Source of the DNA: Rachycentron canadum
Lineage: Eukaryota > Chordata > Actinopteri > Carangiformes > Rachycentridae
DNA length: 64,000 nt
Assembly (NCBI GenBank): GCA_038496675.1
Contig: CM076669.1
Coordinates: 6,132,656 to 6,196,655 of the forward strand
Direction: 5' to 3'
The notes below the pieces were generated by a model. The model ran no database searches. It was not told the DNA's origin and worked only from the letters and a program-made list of their open reading frames with translations. The first letter of the stretch is position 1. Each line of letters opens with the position of its first letter. The position numbers were made by a program, and so were the translations under genes. Of this stretch, positions 9,643 to 22,145 are shown piece after piece.

Positions 9643-11857
9643 TCGCTCGCTTCACCATAACTGATGCAGAGTCTCCTCTTAACCCTCCAGCTGCCGTGAC
9701 GAATGTGCGTAGAAACATTAGAGAAAGACATGGATGTGGGTTGCGATTACACACCAGCAATATGCACAAACGTACGCTAAAGCACACACATGAAATATAC
9801 ATGTGAAATGCAAGGCAGACTGAGAGAGGCGGCGAGAGACACAGTCTGTAAAGAGGGAGCACTTTCAACAAGATTGCACTGCAGTTTAACACATTCTTTG
9901 ATGAGAAAGCTCTGGAAACTCTTTCATCTTCACTCTGTGCAAATAGGGAGTTTTCCCAATTATGCAGCAACCCCTCAGTCTCTCTGTGACACACACACAT
10001 AGACCTACACAACTAATCACCTCAGATTAGAGTGTGACTGAACACCTGCATTGACAAAGACACTCCACATGAATATTAAACACAATTGAGACTGTGTGTG
10101 TGTGTGGGTTCTCCGGACATATGGCTGCTTACAGGTGTCTTATGTAATTTGTCACCAGGTGTGTAGATAACAATGGCCTTTACCTGTATGAGTGATGGAG
10201 CTGAAGACAGAGTTTGCAATGTGTGTGACTTTGTGTGTGTGTGTAGCCGGGTTGTGATGGCCTCTGTAATTCCCTTTGTGATTGATTCCCCACTTGTCTT
10301 CTCTTCCTCTGCGCTGACAGCGAGGGAGCGCGTGCAGAGCAACCAGGAAGTGAATTACCTTGGGCTGACAGCCTCCCACGGGATACACATTTCCCAGCAG
10401 GCTTTGCCGGTGCCAACAGATCACCTCTTGTTGTCTCTTTCTCTCACGGTCTCTGTCTCGCGCTCACATGTGCGCACGGAGGCGATGCACTTACTCTATA
10501 TGTGCTGCAGGCCTGTAGATGCAGCATCATGATGCGTGGATATGATGTATTCTCGTATACTCTCCATGTCCGCCCACACAGAGCTCACACAGCTCATACA
10601 TATATGATTTAGTGAGCCTGCAGCTACTCAGGCGTCCTTATTTACACTTCAAGTCATGTTGTCCCTCCTCTCCAGTGCCTTATTTATTCACTGTAAATGT
10701 ATAAAACAATGGTTATGTAACATTCCTACGTAAAATCACAGCCAAAACCTATAGGAACCAAGCTTTGAGAAATGCATTTAACCACACAGCTTTTTAAATA
10801 ATAATAATCTGCAACCTTTTCAACCTGCTCTTTTTGAGTAGTCGATTGTATTAAAGTATATATTGGATTTTACTTGGGTCTAACTGGGGGTTATATTGGG
10901 ATTTGTTATGTCGGGGAGCTCTGTGGTCTCAGGGTTTCCATGAGTGCATGTGTGCTTGTAGACTACAAAATCAGCTTGAAATCATCTGTAAACTGTAAAT
11001 AAAATATAACAGGGTGAGATAACCCTCTGCTCTGAACTCTAAGATCAAAGTCACTGTTGGAAAAACTACAGCTAATGGGGGGAGAAAAAAATCTTTTTGT
11101 TAGTGAACCCTCCTGTATCAAATATAGAAATGGTGTTGTTACCACCGAAGAACAGAATACTGACACAAAGTAATATGGATAAAAAAGTATTTTTAATAGA
11201 CACTACATTACATTACAATATACGCAGGCTGACAAACGCCTTTTTAAAATGACCAGATGTTTCAAGACTTGAGTCCCATAAAAGTTCAATCACCATGCAA
11301 ACTCACTGATGCCACATTATCTGAACAAGGTAGATCTTAATTATTACTATAATAATTACTTTAATAATAACAATAATAGCCTTTAACACCCACTTCAACG
11401 CACACAGCTGATACAGGAGGTTAAATCCTCAGTTATACGGTCTGTGGTGCACTGACAGACGCCTTGTTGCTTTAATTTATACTCAGCCTGGAGTCTGCTG
11501 CACTAGATTGTTGTCGATTTATTCTGTGCATGTGTGCTGTGACAAGCTGTTTTGTCTGCCATCTTTATTCTTTTAAGGGTGGATTGTAGAGGTGAGGATA
11601 ACGGGGAGTCAGAGCCTCTCTTCAAACTCAGCCTCTGTTCATTTTCCAGCTCATGTGCAGTAGCATAGCGGCCGCATGGGCAGTTCCGCCATCACAAATT
11701 AGCGTCTAATTTTTGTCACATGGATGGAAGTAAAACAAATGTATATTTTGGGGTTAGTTTCATCAAAGAGAGCTCAGTGAATTTCCATGAGTTTCTTAAA
11801 GTTTTGTGCACAGAATCTTTTTGTAAAAGCATCAGTAAGACCTTGGTACTGAAAACA
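9643..11857. other. Non-coding; no gene recognised
   Basis: Mixed-composition sequence with short CA/GT patches (near 9988 and 10090-10110). A CpG-richer stretch at about 10310-10540 is open in the plus strand but shows no recognisable domain. The remainder is AT-rich. Confidence 0.4.
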
Positions 11858-12067
11858 TCAAGCTGCCTTTTTATTATGAACTGATTGAGACAGTCTCATG
11901 TCTCTAGACTGGAGAGCCTCAGTCAAGTCTTTAAGCTCAAGTGTTTCAATCATCTGTCCAAGGTTTTGAATAAAAGCAACTGAACTCAACTTTGCTGAAA
12001 GTCCCTCATACATACAATGGGCTGCTTTTTGTTTTCCTGTGTTGTCTGCACCAACATCCAACATCAT
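11858..12067 (-). pseudogene. Possible hAT-type transposase remnant
   Basis: The minus strand is open for 69 codons. It contains 'LSSVAFIQNLGQMIETL' and 'LKDLTEALQSRDMRLSQSVH'. These resemble the 'L..L..L...LQ.RD..L..A' segment of domesticated or decayed hAT (DUF4371/ZMYM-like) transposases common in fish. No zinc-finger, catalytic or C-terminal dimerisation segment is seen nearby. I read it as a short coding relic of a transposon. Recognition is by pattern only and could be wrong. Confidence 0.42.
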
Positions 12068-13860
12068 TTGACTTTCTATCCTTTACCTGAGGTTTCCCCG
12101 CCCTTTTTGTTTTCTTCCTTCTATTCCTTGTCTGGTCTAAAGATAGTAGGCTTTGGGAAGGTTTGAGTCTTGGGTTTAAGCCAGTGTTTATATCAGAAGT
12201 TATTTGTATTACATGGTTTTACCTTCATCCATTACTGGTGCATGGAGGTTGAGTTTTGCAATGACCTGCAAATTCAAAAAGTTATATTAGTTTCTGGATG
12301 GTAGAAACTTTAAATCACAATGTCTCCTACTTAAACTGGAGCCTCATCCACAATTCGCCCCTCTCCCCCCGTATGCTTCTAACTCTATCACCAGCGTACT
12401 CCGTCTTCTTAATAATGAGGCTCAATAACTGGGCGCCCTCCATAAGTCTGTCTCGCCATAACCTCGTCCTTCGTTTTGTAGTGTTCCCCTGGCCAACGTG
12501 AACTATGTGATGAATGAGTCTTTTTTAAAAAAAAAAAAAAAAAAAAAAGATATCAAATATTCATCTGCCCCCAAACTCTTGAATGAAAAATTGAGAATAT
12601 ATCATTCACAGAGTGCTTCACTTTCCCCTCCTCCCAAATTCAGAAATCACTTATCTTCAACAAGCAGCGAGGCTCAGAAAGCAGCAGAGGCTGAATTATC
12701 CTACAGATTGTTTTATGCATGACGGTTAAATGAGAGATTCTTTGGATTGATGAGAAGGCAAATCAGTATCCAAAAGGCTTTTTTGTCATGATTAAACTCG
12801 ACCGTGGTGCATTATTTTGGGTTCATATTAAGATAGAAGAGATGAGGACAAAACAGGCAGTAGAAAAAAAGTGGGGGTGGGGTCTCATTTTTTATTCTTT
12901 TTTCCCCCCGGTTGTTTGAACTCTTTGTTCCAGACTCAAAGTGTTTTCTAAAGAGGGAGTGGTAGTCTTTCCTCCCCCTGGAAAAAAAAAAAATTAAATA
13001 AAATAGGGTGGAAGCGGAAAAACATTTGGGGAAATACTTGTGGAGGAATAAAGAGTATGTTTGTGTGTGTTGGGGGAGGAGAGCGAGTGATGGAAAGGTC
13101 TGAAGGTGAGTGTGAGGGTGTTGTGTGTGTGTGGCTTCGGGCTGTGTGTGATGCACATTCGCACACCTGACAACCCCGAGGGACAGGTCTACAAATTAGA
13201 AATCTAACCTCCACTCAACCTTTCTCTCACCCCTTGCTTCCTCTTTCGTCTTTCTACTCTTTTTTTTCCTTCATCGTTCACATTTAAAACAAAAATCTGT
13301 TGTTGCCCCAATCATCCACGATAACAGATGAGTGTTGTCTTTTAAATTAGTCTAGTGATGTCGACCTCATAGCAAGACTTGAGCTTTTTTGTCAAAGAAA
13401 TGCACAAAAACATGCAGCTGTAGCCACATCCACATTACACAGTAAAAGTATTAGCAGGTCAAACATCAGAGAATAAAGCAATAAGTTAGAACTCAAGAAA
13501 TTGCATATAAATTAAAGTCTTATGAATTAGAAAAATACTCTTTAAATCTCATTTGTTAGAAAAAAATTGTGGTTGTATACAAAATAAGTGCCATCAGCAA
13601 ATTCAAAGCCAGTGTTACTTTTTAAATTAACCTAATAAGGAAATTGTTATCTTGAACATATAAGCATCAAATGTTCATAGTGATGCAAAATGTTCACTTC
13701 GTGGGTTTTCTATGGTTTTATGGTTGTGTAAAACACTTGTTAAGGTGTCTCGGCTAAAACAAGGATTGACTTAATAATAATATTTAACCAAGTGTGGCAG
13801 CCTGAAGAGATCAGAGTGCTGGAAACAATCTGACTTCTAATGGCAAACGTGTTTTTACTT
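12068..13860. other. Non-coding; no gene recognised
   Basis: Includes A-run 12527-12548 and a G/T-rich stretch around 13050-13150 (GTGTGTGT, GGGTGTTGTG). No exon is recognised. Confidence 0.4.
12527..12548. repeat. Poly-A run
   Basis: 22 consecutive A after TTTTTT. Confidence 0.95.
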
Positions 13861-14420
13861 GTTCTGAAGGTATCACTGGATGGTGGAACCAGAAGCCTGT
13901 CGCTGTGCATCACCCCACATTCCCTTATCTGTCTCCCAACGAATTTCTGTCTTTGCTTGTTGGGAATCAGTGAATTGTACAAATTGGGATAAGGGCCAAC
14001 GCTTTCGAGCGGTTATTCGGGATATTGTGCTCTTTTGTGCGCATGAAAAGTGTGGAAAGTGGTTGTGTGAAGAAGAGGTTCAAATCCTGCCTATTTTCTC
14101 ATCTTGCAGACTTGGCAATGCTGCATGAAGTGGGTGTGGTGTTGGTTTCAGAAATTGGAAAATTTGTCAGATTCAGCCTTTCTGGATCTGATGTTGGAAA
14201 GGTGTGGGAGGAGGGGGTTTAAGATGCTGGTAGACAATCCAACAAGCACTTTTCTTTGAAGCACGCTAAAGCCCAAAACCTCATAGGAAGGGATGTAGGC
14301 ATCCTGTTCCAGCTTCCAGTCACCTCTGGATAATTTGAACTCAGGGATGTTTTCCTTAATATTCTCAGCAGATATTTGTCTCTTTCATCGGCTGTTTCTC
14401 TTGGAAACGGCCTCCCCATA
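13861..14420. other. Unassigned stretch with open frames on both strands
   Basis: The plus strand has frames of 82 and 65 codons. A minus-strand frame without ATG runs about 80 codons between stops at about 14160-14390, and an overlapping 66-codon ATG frame lies at 14219-14419. I recognise no domain in any of them. A decayed transposon is possible and chance is also plausible. Confidence 0.3.
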
Positions 14421-14584
14421 GGTACAAAACCCTTCCCTCCTCACCCCTCGTCCCCCTTTCTTTGCTTCTGACTCACTCTCAATGTAATGGGGAGACACTG
14501 GAGCGCTGCTGAGTAAGCACTCTTGAATCGTGAACTAGTGAATACAGCAGACCCCCTGCAGACTTCGACCTACGCACCAATCCT

Positions 14585-14900
14585 TTGTGTGTTTGATTAT
14601 ATATGTGTGTGTCTATCTCTCTAAGCCTGCCTGTCTTTCCTCATGTCCTCCAGTGTCATTCCTTCTTCCTTTCTTCTTCTTGCCTCCCTCCTCGCATGTC
14701 TGCTTGCTTGTATTCCTTTATTCTTGGTCCGTGCATTCTTCCTCTTTGCCTCTTTGTCTGTATCTGGCAGCCAGTGTGTGTGTCTGTCTGCTCCCTGTCT
14801 GTCTTTCTGGCATCTCCACACAGCCAAAATGATTTTTATAGCTTCTCCCCCGCGTTTCCAACCCCCCCCCCCCCCCCCCGCTTTTCTGCCTTTTTTTTTT
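14585..14900 (+). repeat. CT-rich low-complexity tract with C18 run
   Basis: Pyrimidine-rich plus strand (CTTCCTTTCTTCTTCTTGCC and similar). It ends in 18 consecutive C at 14862-14879 and a T-run. The Ser/Leu/Cys-rich frames through it are compositional. Confidence 0.8.
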
Positions 14901-16644
14901 GAAGTGTATGAGTAAATGAATCTCTTTGTCTTGCACCGTAGTGTAACCCGATAATCAGGCCATTCACTGATTATGCGCTTCACGCTAATCATGTGTGCGT
15001 GTGTTTGACTGTGCATGTGTAGTGCCTTTGTGATGGTGTGCATGTTCATGTGCGTGTCATTGTGTCTGGTATAACAGCGAGGGGCATTTGATGACACTAA
15101 GCCTTCTCCTCTTTGTTGTCAGCTCATTGTTCATTGAGACATTCAGGTGCAAAAATTCAAATTATGACACGCCAAATCCGGAAAATGATCTATTTACTGC
15201 AAGTCCCTGCTGAGCTTTTTGGTACCTGCCCAGCGTTGTCTGGGTGTGTGTGTGTGCAGGGTGGTGGGGGGATGAAGAGGAGGAGGAAAAGGAAGGATGC
15301 GTGAGGGGTGGGTGCATAGGGGGGAAACCAATTATCGTCCAGATAACAGGCAGGCTATGGATTTTCTAGCAGGCCACTTCTGCAGCTCTTTCATTCTGTT
15401 TCTTTCTCACTGTCTATTTCTGTCTCTCCGTCCCTGTACCAAATTTAAATTCCAATTCAGAGACAGCTTTATTGACATGATAGAAAGCCCCATGGTATAG
15501 ATCCTACAATATAGTGTCTTGTTTTTGGTTTAGAGTGTGTGTGGTCCGATTAACTACAGAAAATGGACTGTTGAAATGTGTCAGACAACAGAGTGACATT
15601 TTGTCAATATGCCCCTTGCGTGTGTGTGTGTGTGGGTGTGTGGGTGTGTGTGTGTGGGTGTGTGTGTGTGAGTCACTGTGACCGACAGACAGTCAGATTA
15701 TCTAATCTGCATTGTCATGTTGACCTTCTGCATTAACGGGTTTGGAGTCCTTGACAGCGTGAATTGCAGTTTGCAGCCTTAGATTTCAGAGCAGTTTTAG
15801 AGAGTGAGATTGTCTGATTTATTTCTTTATTTTTTTCCTTTTTCTGTTAAATATTATCAATCAGAAAAGTTGCTGCCTGTTTTTTTTTTTTTTTTTTTTT
15901 AATAAACTGCTGCTTAATGTGCCTCTTGGGCTACAAAATCTATTCAGCATCAATTATGCTACAAGTATTGAATAGATAACATCCTGATAAGTTAACCAAT
16001 TAAGTTTAGCTGCTGTATTGGACGAGGCTTCCTCTGCACATGAGCTGTACAATTTTGCTAACAAGCTAGTTGGCTAGCTAGCAAGGAAAAGGTAAAGGTT
16101 GAGCTCAAGGTTCATTTGAAGTACTTATTTGCTTTATGTTTATCCTTTGCAATGTAGAAGGATCAAATGTTTTGGCCTTAGCTGAACCAGTTGGCTTTGC
16201 TAGTTGGACGTAATAGCTATGGTGCAAACAAACTGTAGTTCTCTCACTATACTTCCTGTAGCCGCCTGTTAAAAACTTCATATATACTTGTTAATTGAGC
16301 CTATTTATGAAAGGATCATTTTTGATTAGCATAAATGTGCGTGATAACATTTCTTCTCATCAACATTGCTGTCACCGATGTGACATTTGCCTTCAAACGA
16401 GGCCAGTGATGGGTGACGCTAATTTTATTTGAAAGCATCTCAGCAGTCACACAACATCTGGAGCAAGTAGAAGTGCTCAGTGTCTGACATTTATGCATGC
16501 AAAAAACCTGTCAGACGAGAAGAGGGAGACATCATCCAAACTGAATACTGCACTGTAATGAGTACTGATGAGAAGTCTAGTTATTGCATATTTCCCAAAG
16601 CGGGACATTTTCATTTCAAACCATAGGTTTATATCTGTGACATT
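14901..16644. other. Non-coding; GT-rich patches and a poly-T run
   Basis: Contains interrupted GT/GGGTGT repeats at about 15619-15670, and T-run 15880-15900 followed by AATAAA. No exon is recognised. Confidence 0.4.
15619..15670. repeat. (GT)n with GGGTGT interruptions
   Basis: Compound GT and GGGTGT repeats are visible. Confidence 0.9.
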
Positions 16645-16920
16645 TAAAGGGCTTGTTCACCCAAATGACAAGACAGTGGTCACCTATTTATGCAAGTAGT
16701 TTTGGTGCCCAGGTTTTGAGAAATCCTTATAGGTTATCGTATGGATAAAAATGTAATTTTATCTGTGGCGCACATATTCAAAAATGACATTTATTACATT
16801 TCCAGAAATGTCCACAGAAACACGTCTTACTTCTTTCGACCAGAGAAATTATCCCCCTGAAAGCTGGAAAACTGTTTATAGCATGTAGTCTACCCCCATT
16901 AATGCCTCAAAAATAAGCAA
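16645..16920 (+). repeat. Diverged fish dispersed repeat ('GCTTGTTCACCCAAA' family)
   Basis: 'AAAGGGCTTGTTCACCCAAA', 'AGTGGTCACCTATTTATGCA', 'GTAGTTTTGGTGCCCAGG' and 'TTTCCAGAAATGTCCACAGA' follow one another as in a repeat I recall as abundant in percomorph genomes. It is heavily diverged and has no coding capacity. The family name is not known to me. Confidence 0.6.
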
Positions 16921-19900
16921 AAAATTAAAGGACAGTAACACTTTCAAACAGTTATAAATTTCATGAAGGTAGGACTTTTGCAAGTCTGTTGTATGACTGC
17001 ATGAGTGTAAGGTTGGTGTTTCTAATAAACTGAAAACTAGTGTAATTTTTTGTAATTTAGGAGAACTAACTTTTTAAGGTCCCAACTGATTATTTGCATT
17101 TTAGTTTTACCTCTAAGTTTCATTGCTTATTGCACAATGTGAAGACTAAAATAACAATATTGAAAAGTATCTTTGATGCTTATGTTTCACAGTTGTGATG
17201 TTTATTATAGTTTTGGGGTGGTTAGGTTCATGCGCGTGTGTGTTTGTTTTTTTTTGGGTTTTTTTTCTTTATCCCAGATTTACAGCAGACTGAACGGTGA
17301 CTCAGCATCCTCACCATCGCTTGTCTCATTAGTGTTAATCTTTTCTCCTCCTTTATTCCCTTTTTCTCCTCCTTCTGTCCTTCTTGGCTGGTCTCTCTTC
17401 ATCCCTCTATCAGTCTATCTTTACAGCTGAATCACTGGCCTCCCCTCTCTCTCTCTGTTTCTCTCTCACTCCATCTGTCCCCTGGGTCGGCTGTTTTTAG
17501 ACTTTTGTAAACTCTTTAAAAGGCCATGTCTCAAACATAGCCTTAACCTCACTTTTCTCTCATGGTGTATCCCCGTTTTGGACTTTCTACGCACACACAA
17601 ATCGGCTGTGTTTACACACTTCATTTGAAACAGCCAATAATGCCGCATTGGTTAAGTGTATCCCGGTGAATGTCAGTGATATTTCAGACTGTTGAGCGCA
17701 CAAAGAGGCAAAGGCAGAGGCGCAGAGAAAGATATGACGGCCCTCTCATCTGTTTGAAAACGTTATCGCGCCGCTCTTCATACCTTCATCTTGCTGTCTG
17801 TCTGCCATCCCACTCTGCAATAATAAACAAACAACAAGTCATATGGCAGTAGAGTCTTAGCTCTTACAGTTAAGCAGACTTAATATTTCAGCTTGTAGAC
17901 AGGATGATGTAGGATTCATCAGCTCCTACAGGCATGACACCATTCATTGATTTTGTTGGTGCATGTACAGAATAACCCACCAGAATAGCTTTGCTGCTCT
18001 TTCATATGAACTGTATCATGATGGTGGTGGAAAGCAGTGTCTAAGGTAGTGGTTCAAAATCTTTCCCTCGCATTCAACGAAGCTGCGATACTCTAAAGAC
18101 TAACAGTGTAGGGTTGATGCTTTTAATATTATGACATTTCAGTTGTAAATGATAATAATGTCATGTATGTGATAGATTTAGATGCTCTAGAATCTGGTAC
18201 ACAGAGTTTGAAATAGTAATTTCTTAATTGTGATTGTTCTGTGCTTTGTCAAGCTACTTCAACAATAAAATTAAACTATGGGGGAAAAGTACACAGGTCA
18301 ATTACACTTTAATTGAGTATTAAAGAGGAGGTGAGCTGGGTAATTTCTCTCTACCTATGTTTCCACTTGACAAATACTTTATTTCATCTTACCACAATGC
18401 AATAAATCATTAGTTGCAGGTCTCGTGATTTATTAAATAGCTAGCTAGTAACACCCAGACCTAGAGTTTTGGGCTGCAGAAGTGGTGTGTTAATGTTATT
18501 TCATTTGAAAGTCAGTGTTATTTATAGGCCATTTCACAGCAGTGTTTTAGAGCTGATTAACTTTCATATTGAGAGGATAATTTCATGTGCCAGAGGAGGT
18601 GATTGGTGACTGCGCTCCAAACATAAATCAGATTTGATTTACATTATTTTAATACTTGTGAAACTATGCAGTGTCCTTTTTGTTTGGTCCACATCACCTG
18701 GTTTTTCCTTTTTTGTCCCTCATCTGCATCTGTGCTCGTGGGATTCATCAGCACGATCTCAAACCTTGGTGCTGTGGATTAAAGTAATCCTCCCATATGT
18801 GCAGACTGGATTAGAAATTTACGTTTAACATGATAAATTTTGGATTAAACCCAGAGATTCGCTGTTATTTTAACTATTTTTTTTTTCAATTTTGGCTTTG
18901 TTTTAAATGCCAGAGTATCATGTACTGTCACATAAACGTATACTACCTATGGTCCGTGTTGAAATGTACGTTATATTACTATGTCCTGCTGTTGCACTTT
19001 TGCTCTGTAATTACAGGAAATGACAGAAGCCGCTGACTGATGTCAATCAAACCTTTGGAGCACAACCGACAGTTTCACATCATCAATCAAAGTGTTTTCT
19101 ATGCTTACAAATTTGACTATTTTTAGAGAAGCTGGTGCAATCTGGCAAAGCTTTGTTTATCATGTCTTCAGTATAAATACTACAAAATGTTGTTGATAAG
19201 TATATGCATTTGGGACAGTTTTTCTTTTTTATCCATGATAACTGACATCATGTTTCTGGAGCCACCCATGAGGCAACTTTGAAAATTTAAATGAATGGAA
19301 ATACTGCATGTAACATGAACTGCATTTCAGTTGTATTTCACTGAAGGGGATACTCCTGTTGACACACTGGTGTGTAGATTTATTTTTTTTAAGGTTGGAA
19401 AGAGAGATTATATGTTTATATGAATGAGACTGTGTTTGTATATTTTTATTACATATATATTTTTATTTGTATATTGTTGATGCCTGAGGAGGAGATGTTT
19501 CTAAGAGTGCGTATCACACCAGACGGTCCCCTGTGTCTGACTAGGCTGTAAATAGCCATGGGAAAGCCAGAGAGGAACGCACACATACACACACGAGCAT
19601 AAAATACAAACACACACACACACACACTTTTTGGATGTTTTTTCTTCTTTTTCAGAGATTTGGCTTCTGCATAAAGTTCTCTCTCTCCTCATCCCTTTAT
19701 CCTCTCCCATACAAGGTCTTTCCTCCCCTCTCTAAAAACCCTTCATCCCTTTCTCTCTCTCTCTCTCTCTGGTAATGAAGTAGCTCTACTTTCACTGTGT
19801 CTGACAAGGTTTTGATGCAAATCCAAAAATCACACAGAGATTTAGTTTCTAACAGGGATGGTGGGATAATAGATGAGGCTTTTTCATGCTAAACTGCTGC

Positions 19901-19952
19901 TCTCTTTGTGTATTTCCTGAGTCACTTTGTGTGTGTGTGTGTGTGTCTGTGT

Positions 19953-19992
<40 letters not shown>

Positions 19993-21110
19993 CTGCTGAC
20001 TTTGTGATACTACAATTTTTACGGGTATGAAATCTTTCTATTGATCGCGTGGCACTTGTGCTTTGGTTTCCAATGTGGGGGCTGCAGTACCATTTTAATT
20101 TGCAGTATTTGATGTGCATTTAAATAATGTCTGAAATATTAATGCAAAAAAAGATGACATTTAATTTAACCTTTTTAATATGTATGTTTTCAACGATTTA
20201 AAAATGCAAAAAAAAAAACCCCACAGCCACAGCTAAGACTGTTAACATAACAGCCATAAAAATTAGTTTAGAGACAAAACGCCTCTGTCAGCTGCTGAGC
20301 TAATGATGCTGAAGTGTAAGAGAAGGGGAGAGTTAAAAGCTCCCTAAAAATATCAAACCATTGTGGGTCTGTGCCTTCTTTTTTATACTTCTTTGACTTT
20401 CCACATGTCAGCCTCTCTATTAGAGCAGTTCCCAAAACTGTCAAGCTTTAACTTTAAGCAATTGTGTGTTATTCGTATGCCTCAGCCTCTAAAAGTACTT
20501 TTTAAAAAATTTGTTTTTATCAAAACAAGTTAAGTGCTGATGTAACATGATGTGCCTGACCCGCTTGTGTCCAATTTAACTTCACTTTGTCCTAAAATCT
20601 TTAGGAATCATAGTCAGCGCTTTGCAATTCAGCAGAATAAGCTCTCTGTATCACAAAATAACACTTCTTACAGGCAAATTCTTTAAATAAGTTGTCGTGA
20701 AATGGACAGAGTCGAACTTATCTCAGCCCCACCAGGAGTTTAAGACTCAAAATGATATGAAATGACTTCGTTAGGGTGATATATTTTTTGTGCTTCAGAA
20801 ACAGCTGATGTTCGTAGATGAGGCAGAGTGTAGAGAGAGATGTGTGGTTGCTGATAGAGGGATGGAGCAATGACAGAATCATTATGGTAATACCCTCTCA
20901 GTTGCTCTTTCTTTCTCTCATTCCTAAACTACAATCTTAGCCGCAGATTGCTGTTTCCCAGGCTGCTCAGACAGCCGTCGCAGACATGCTGATAGTGACT
21001 GGCATCCCGGCCATTTTCACAAATGAATGGAGCTCTCACAAATGATCTGTCACTCCTTCTCTCTGTCTCTCTCCGTGCTCTTCTCTGTATGATGGCGTGT
21101 CTCTACTCCA
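16921..21110. other. Non-coding; no gene recognised
   Basis: About 4.2 kb of AT-rich DNA with a CT-rich patch (17330-17480) and a compound (GT)n run (19930-19990). No exon with a recognisable product is seen on either strand. Confidence 0.45.
19930..19990. repeat. (GT)n microsatellite with CT interruptions
   Basis: GT run interrupted by TCTGTG units. Confidence 0.95.
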
Positions 21111-21450
21111 GACTCGCACACAGACGCATTTAGAAACGCAAACCAGTAGCTACACGCGTTCCAACTGTCATCTGCCACCTCCTCTCAGCGGGAGCCGTCA
21201 GCTCAGATCTCTATGCTCTGCTTCCTGAAGTGTGTTCGCTGGATGAGGGGGCATTTGACCGTCTGTTGCTGGCACGGAGGCCGGAGACACGGGCAGGACC
21301 GGGCACCAGCAGGTCCCTGCAGGGTTGCTCACGTGCCACTTACAGGCCTGTTTGGTGTGCGGTTACTGTTGTCCACATGCCCAAAGTGCTGTATGTCCCT
21401 TGTACATACTGTACACTGATATACGGACGTTGCCACAGAGGGTGATGATA
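21111..21450 (+). other. CpG-richer block with a 103-codon open frame
   Basis: This block has clearly more CpG and higher GC than the kilobases around it. Between the stop at 21131 and the stop at 21443 the frame is open for 103 codons. It includes SSDLYALLPEVCSLDEGAFD and RLLLARRPETRAGPG. An acceptor-like CCACCTCCTCTCAG ends at about 21188. I do not recognise the peptide, and it does not resemble the ANKS1 N-terminus. It may be an unmethylated regulatory island, a lineage-specific exon or chance. Confidence 0.3.
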
Positions 21451-21924
21451 ATACAAATTCACTTTTAATTCAAAATACGCTTATCAGTCCCGGCCTACTG
21501 TTTGTGAGGCTTGCACATGAACCGATTAATATATCTCATTGGCAAACAACATATCAATAGCCCTGGTCCTTATCAGTTCAATGAGGTGTCCTGCTTGCTT
21601 GTAAATCCTCATTGTGTATTATTGTGGCAGTCAACATGACCAGTGTTTAGTGGCATTTATTGCTATTGCTTTTGAAAATAAATAGGAACTGATCCTTGAC
21701 CTTAGTAAAGTTGGGAACACTCAAAGTCACATGGTTTCATTTCAGTTTTGTTATTTTTAAATTACCTTTGAATGCAATATAATTCCGAACACTATACTCT
21801 ATAGTCTGCACATTACTTCAAATGACATTTGTAGTATATGAGCTGCAGAAAAACACAAAAAAACAGAATGTCCTGTTAAACCTTCTGGGTTCATTTTTTA
21901 TCTAATTTGGCATCGTTAATATTT
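21451..21924. other. Non-coding, AT-rich
   Basis: No exon or recognised repeat. Confidence 0.4.
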
Positions 21925-22145
21925 TTTATAGTCTTTGGAACGACTTACCTGAGTTGGTCAGGGTCACTAATATAGTGCCAGATCTTAAATGTCTTGCCTC
22001 AGCTCAGTTTTATAGACTCTTATGTAACATTATTTATGAGTTGGCATTAACCTGCCTCTATTATAGGTTGTGCTTTTATCACTACTGATCTATATTTCTT
22101 AAATTTTGCTGTACCTAATGCACCATGTGAATAAAGATTTTTTTA
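21925..22145 (+). mobile_element. Possible 3' end of a retroelement or retroposed transcript
   Basis: One frame reads SLWNDLPELVRVTN, then about 30 further residues to a stop. This resembles the 'WN.LP...R' closing segment common at the C-terminus of fish LINE polyproteins. AATAAA lies at 22130-22135 with a T-run after it. There is no reverse transcriptase domain or target-site duplication that I can identify. The call is tentative. Confidence 0.35.

Noticed and set aside
10173..10532. 119-codon open frame near 10.3 kb
   Set aside because: GT-rich start and low-complexity Ser/Leu end, with no recognised domain. The middle has an acceptor-like site but no convincing donor or family match.
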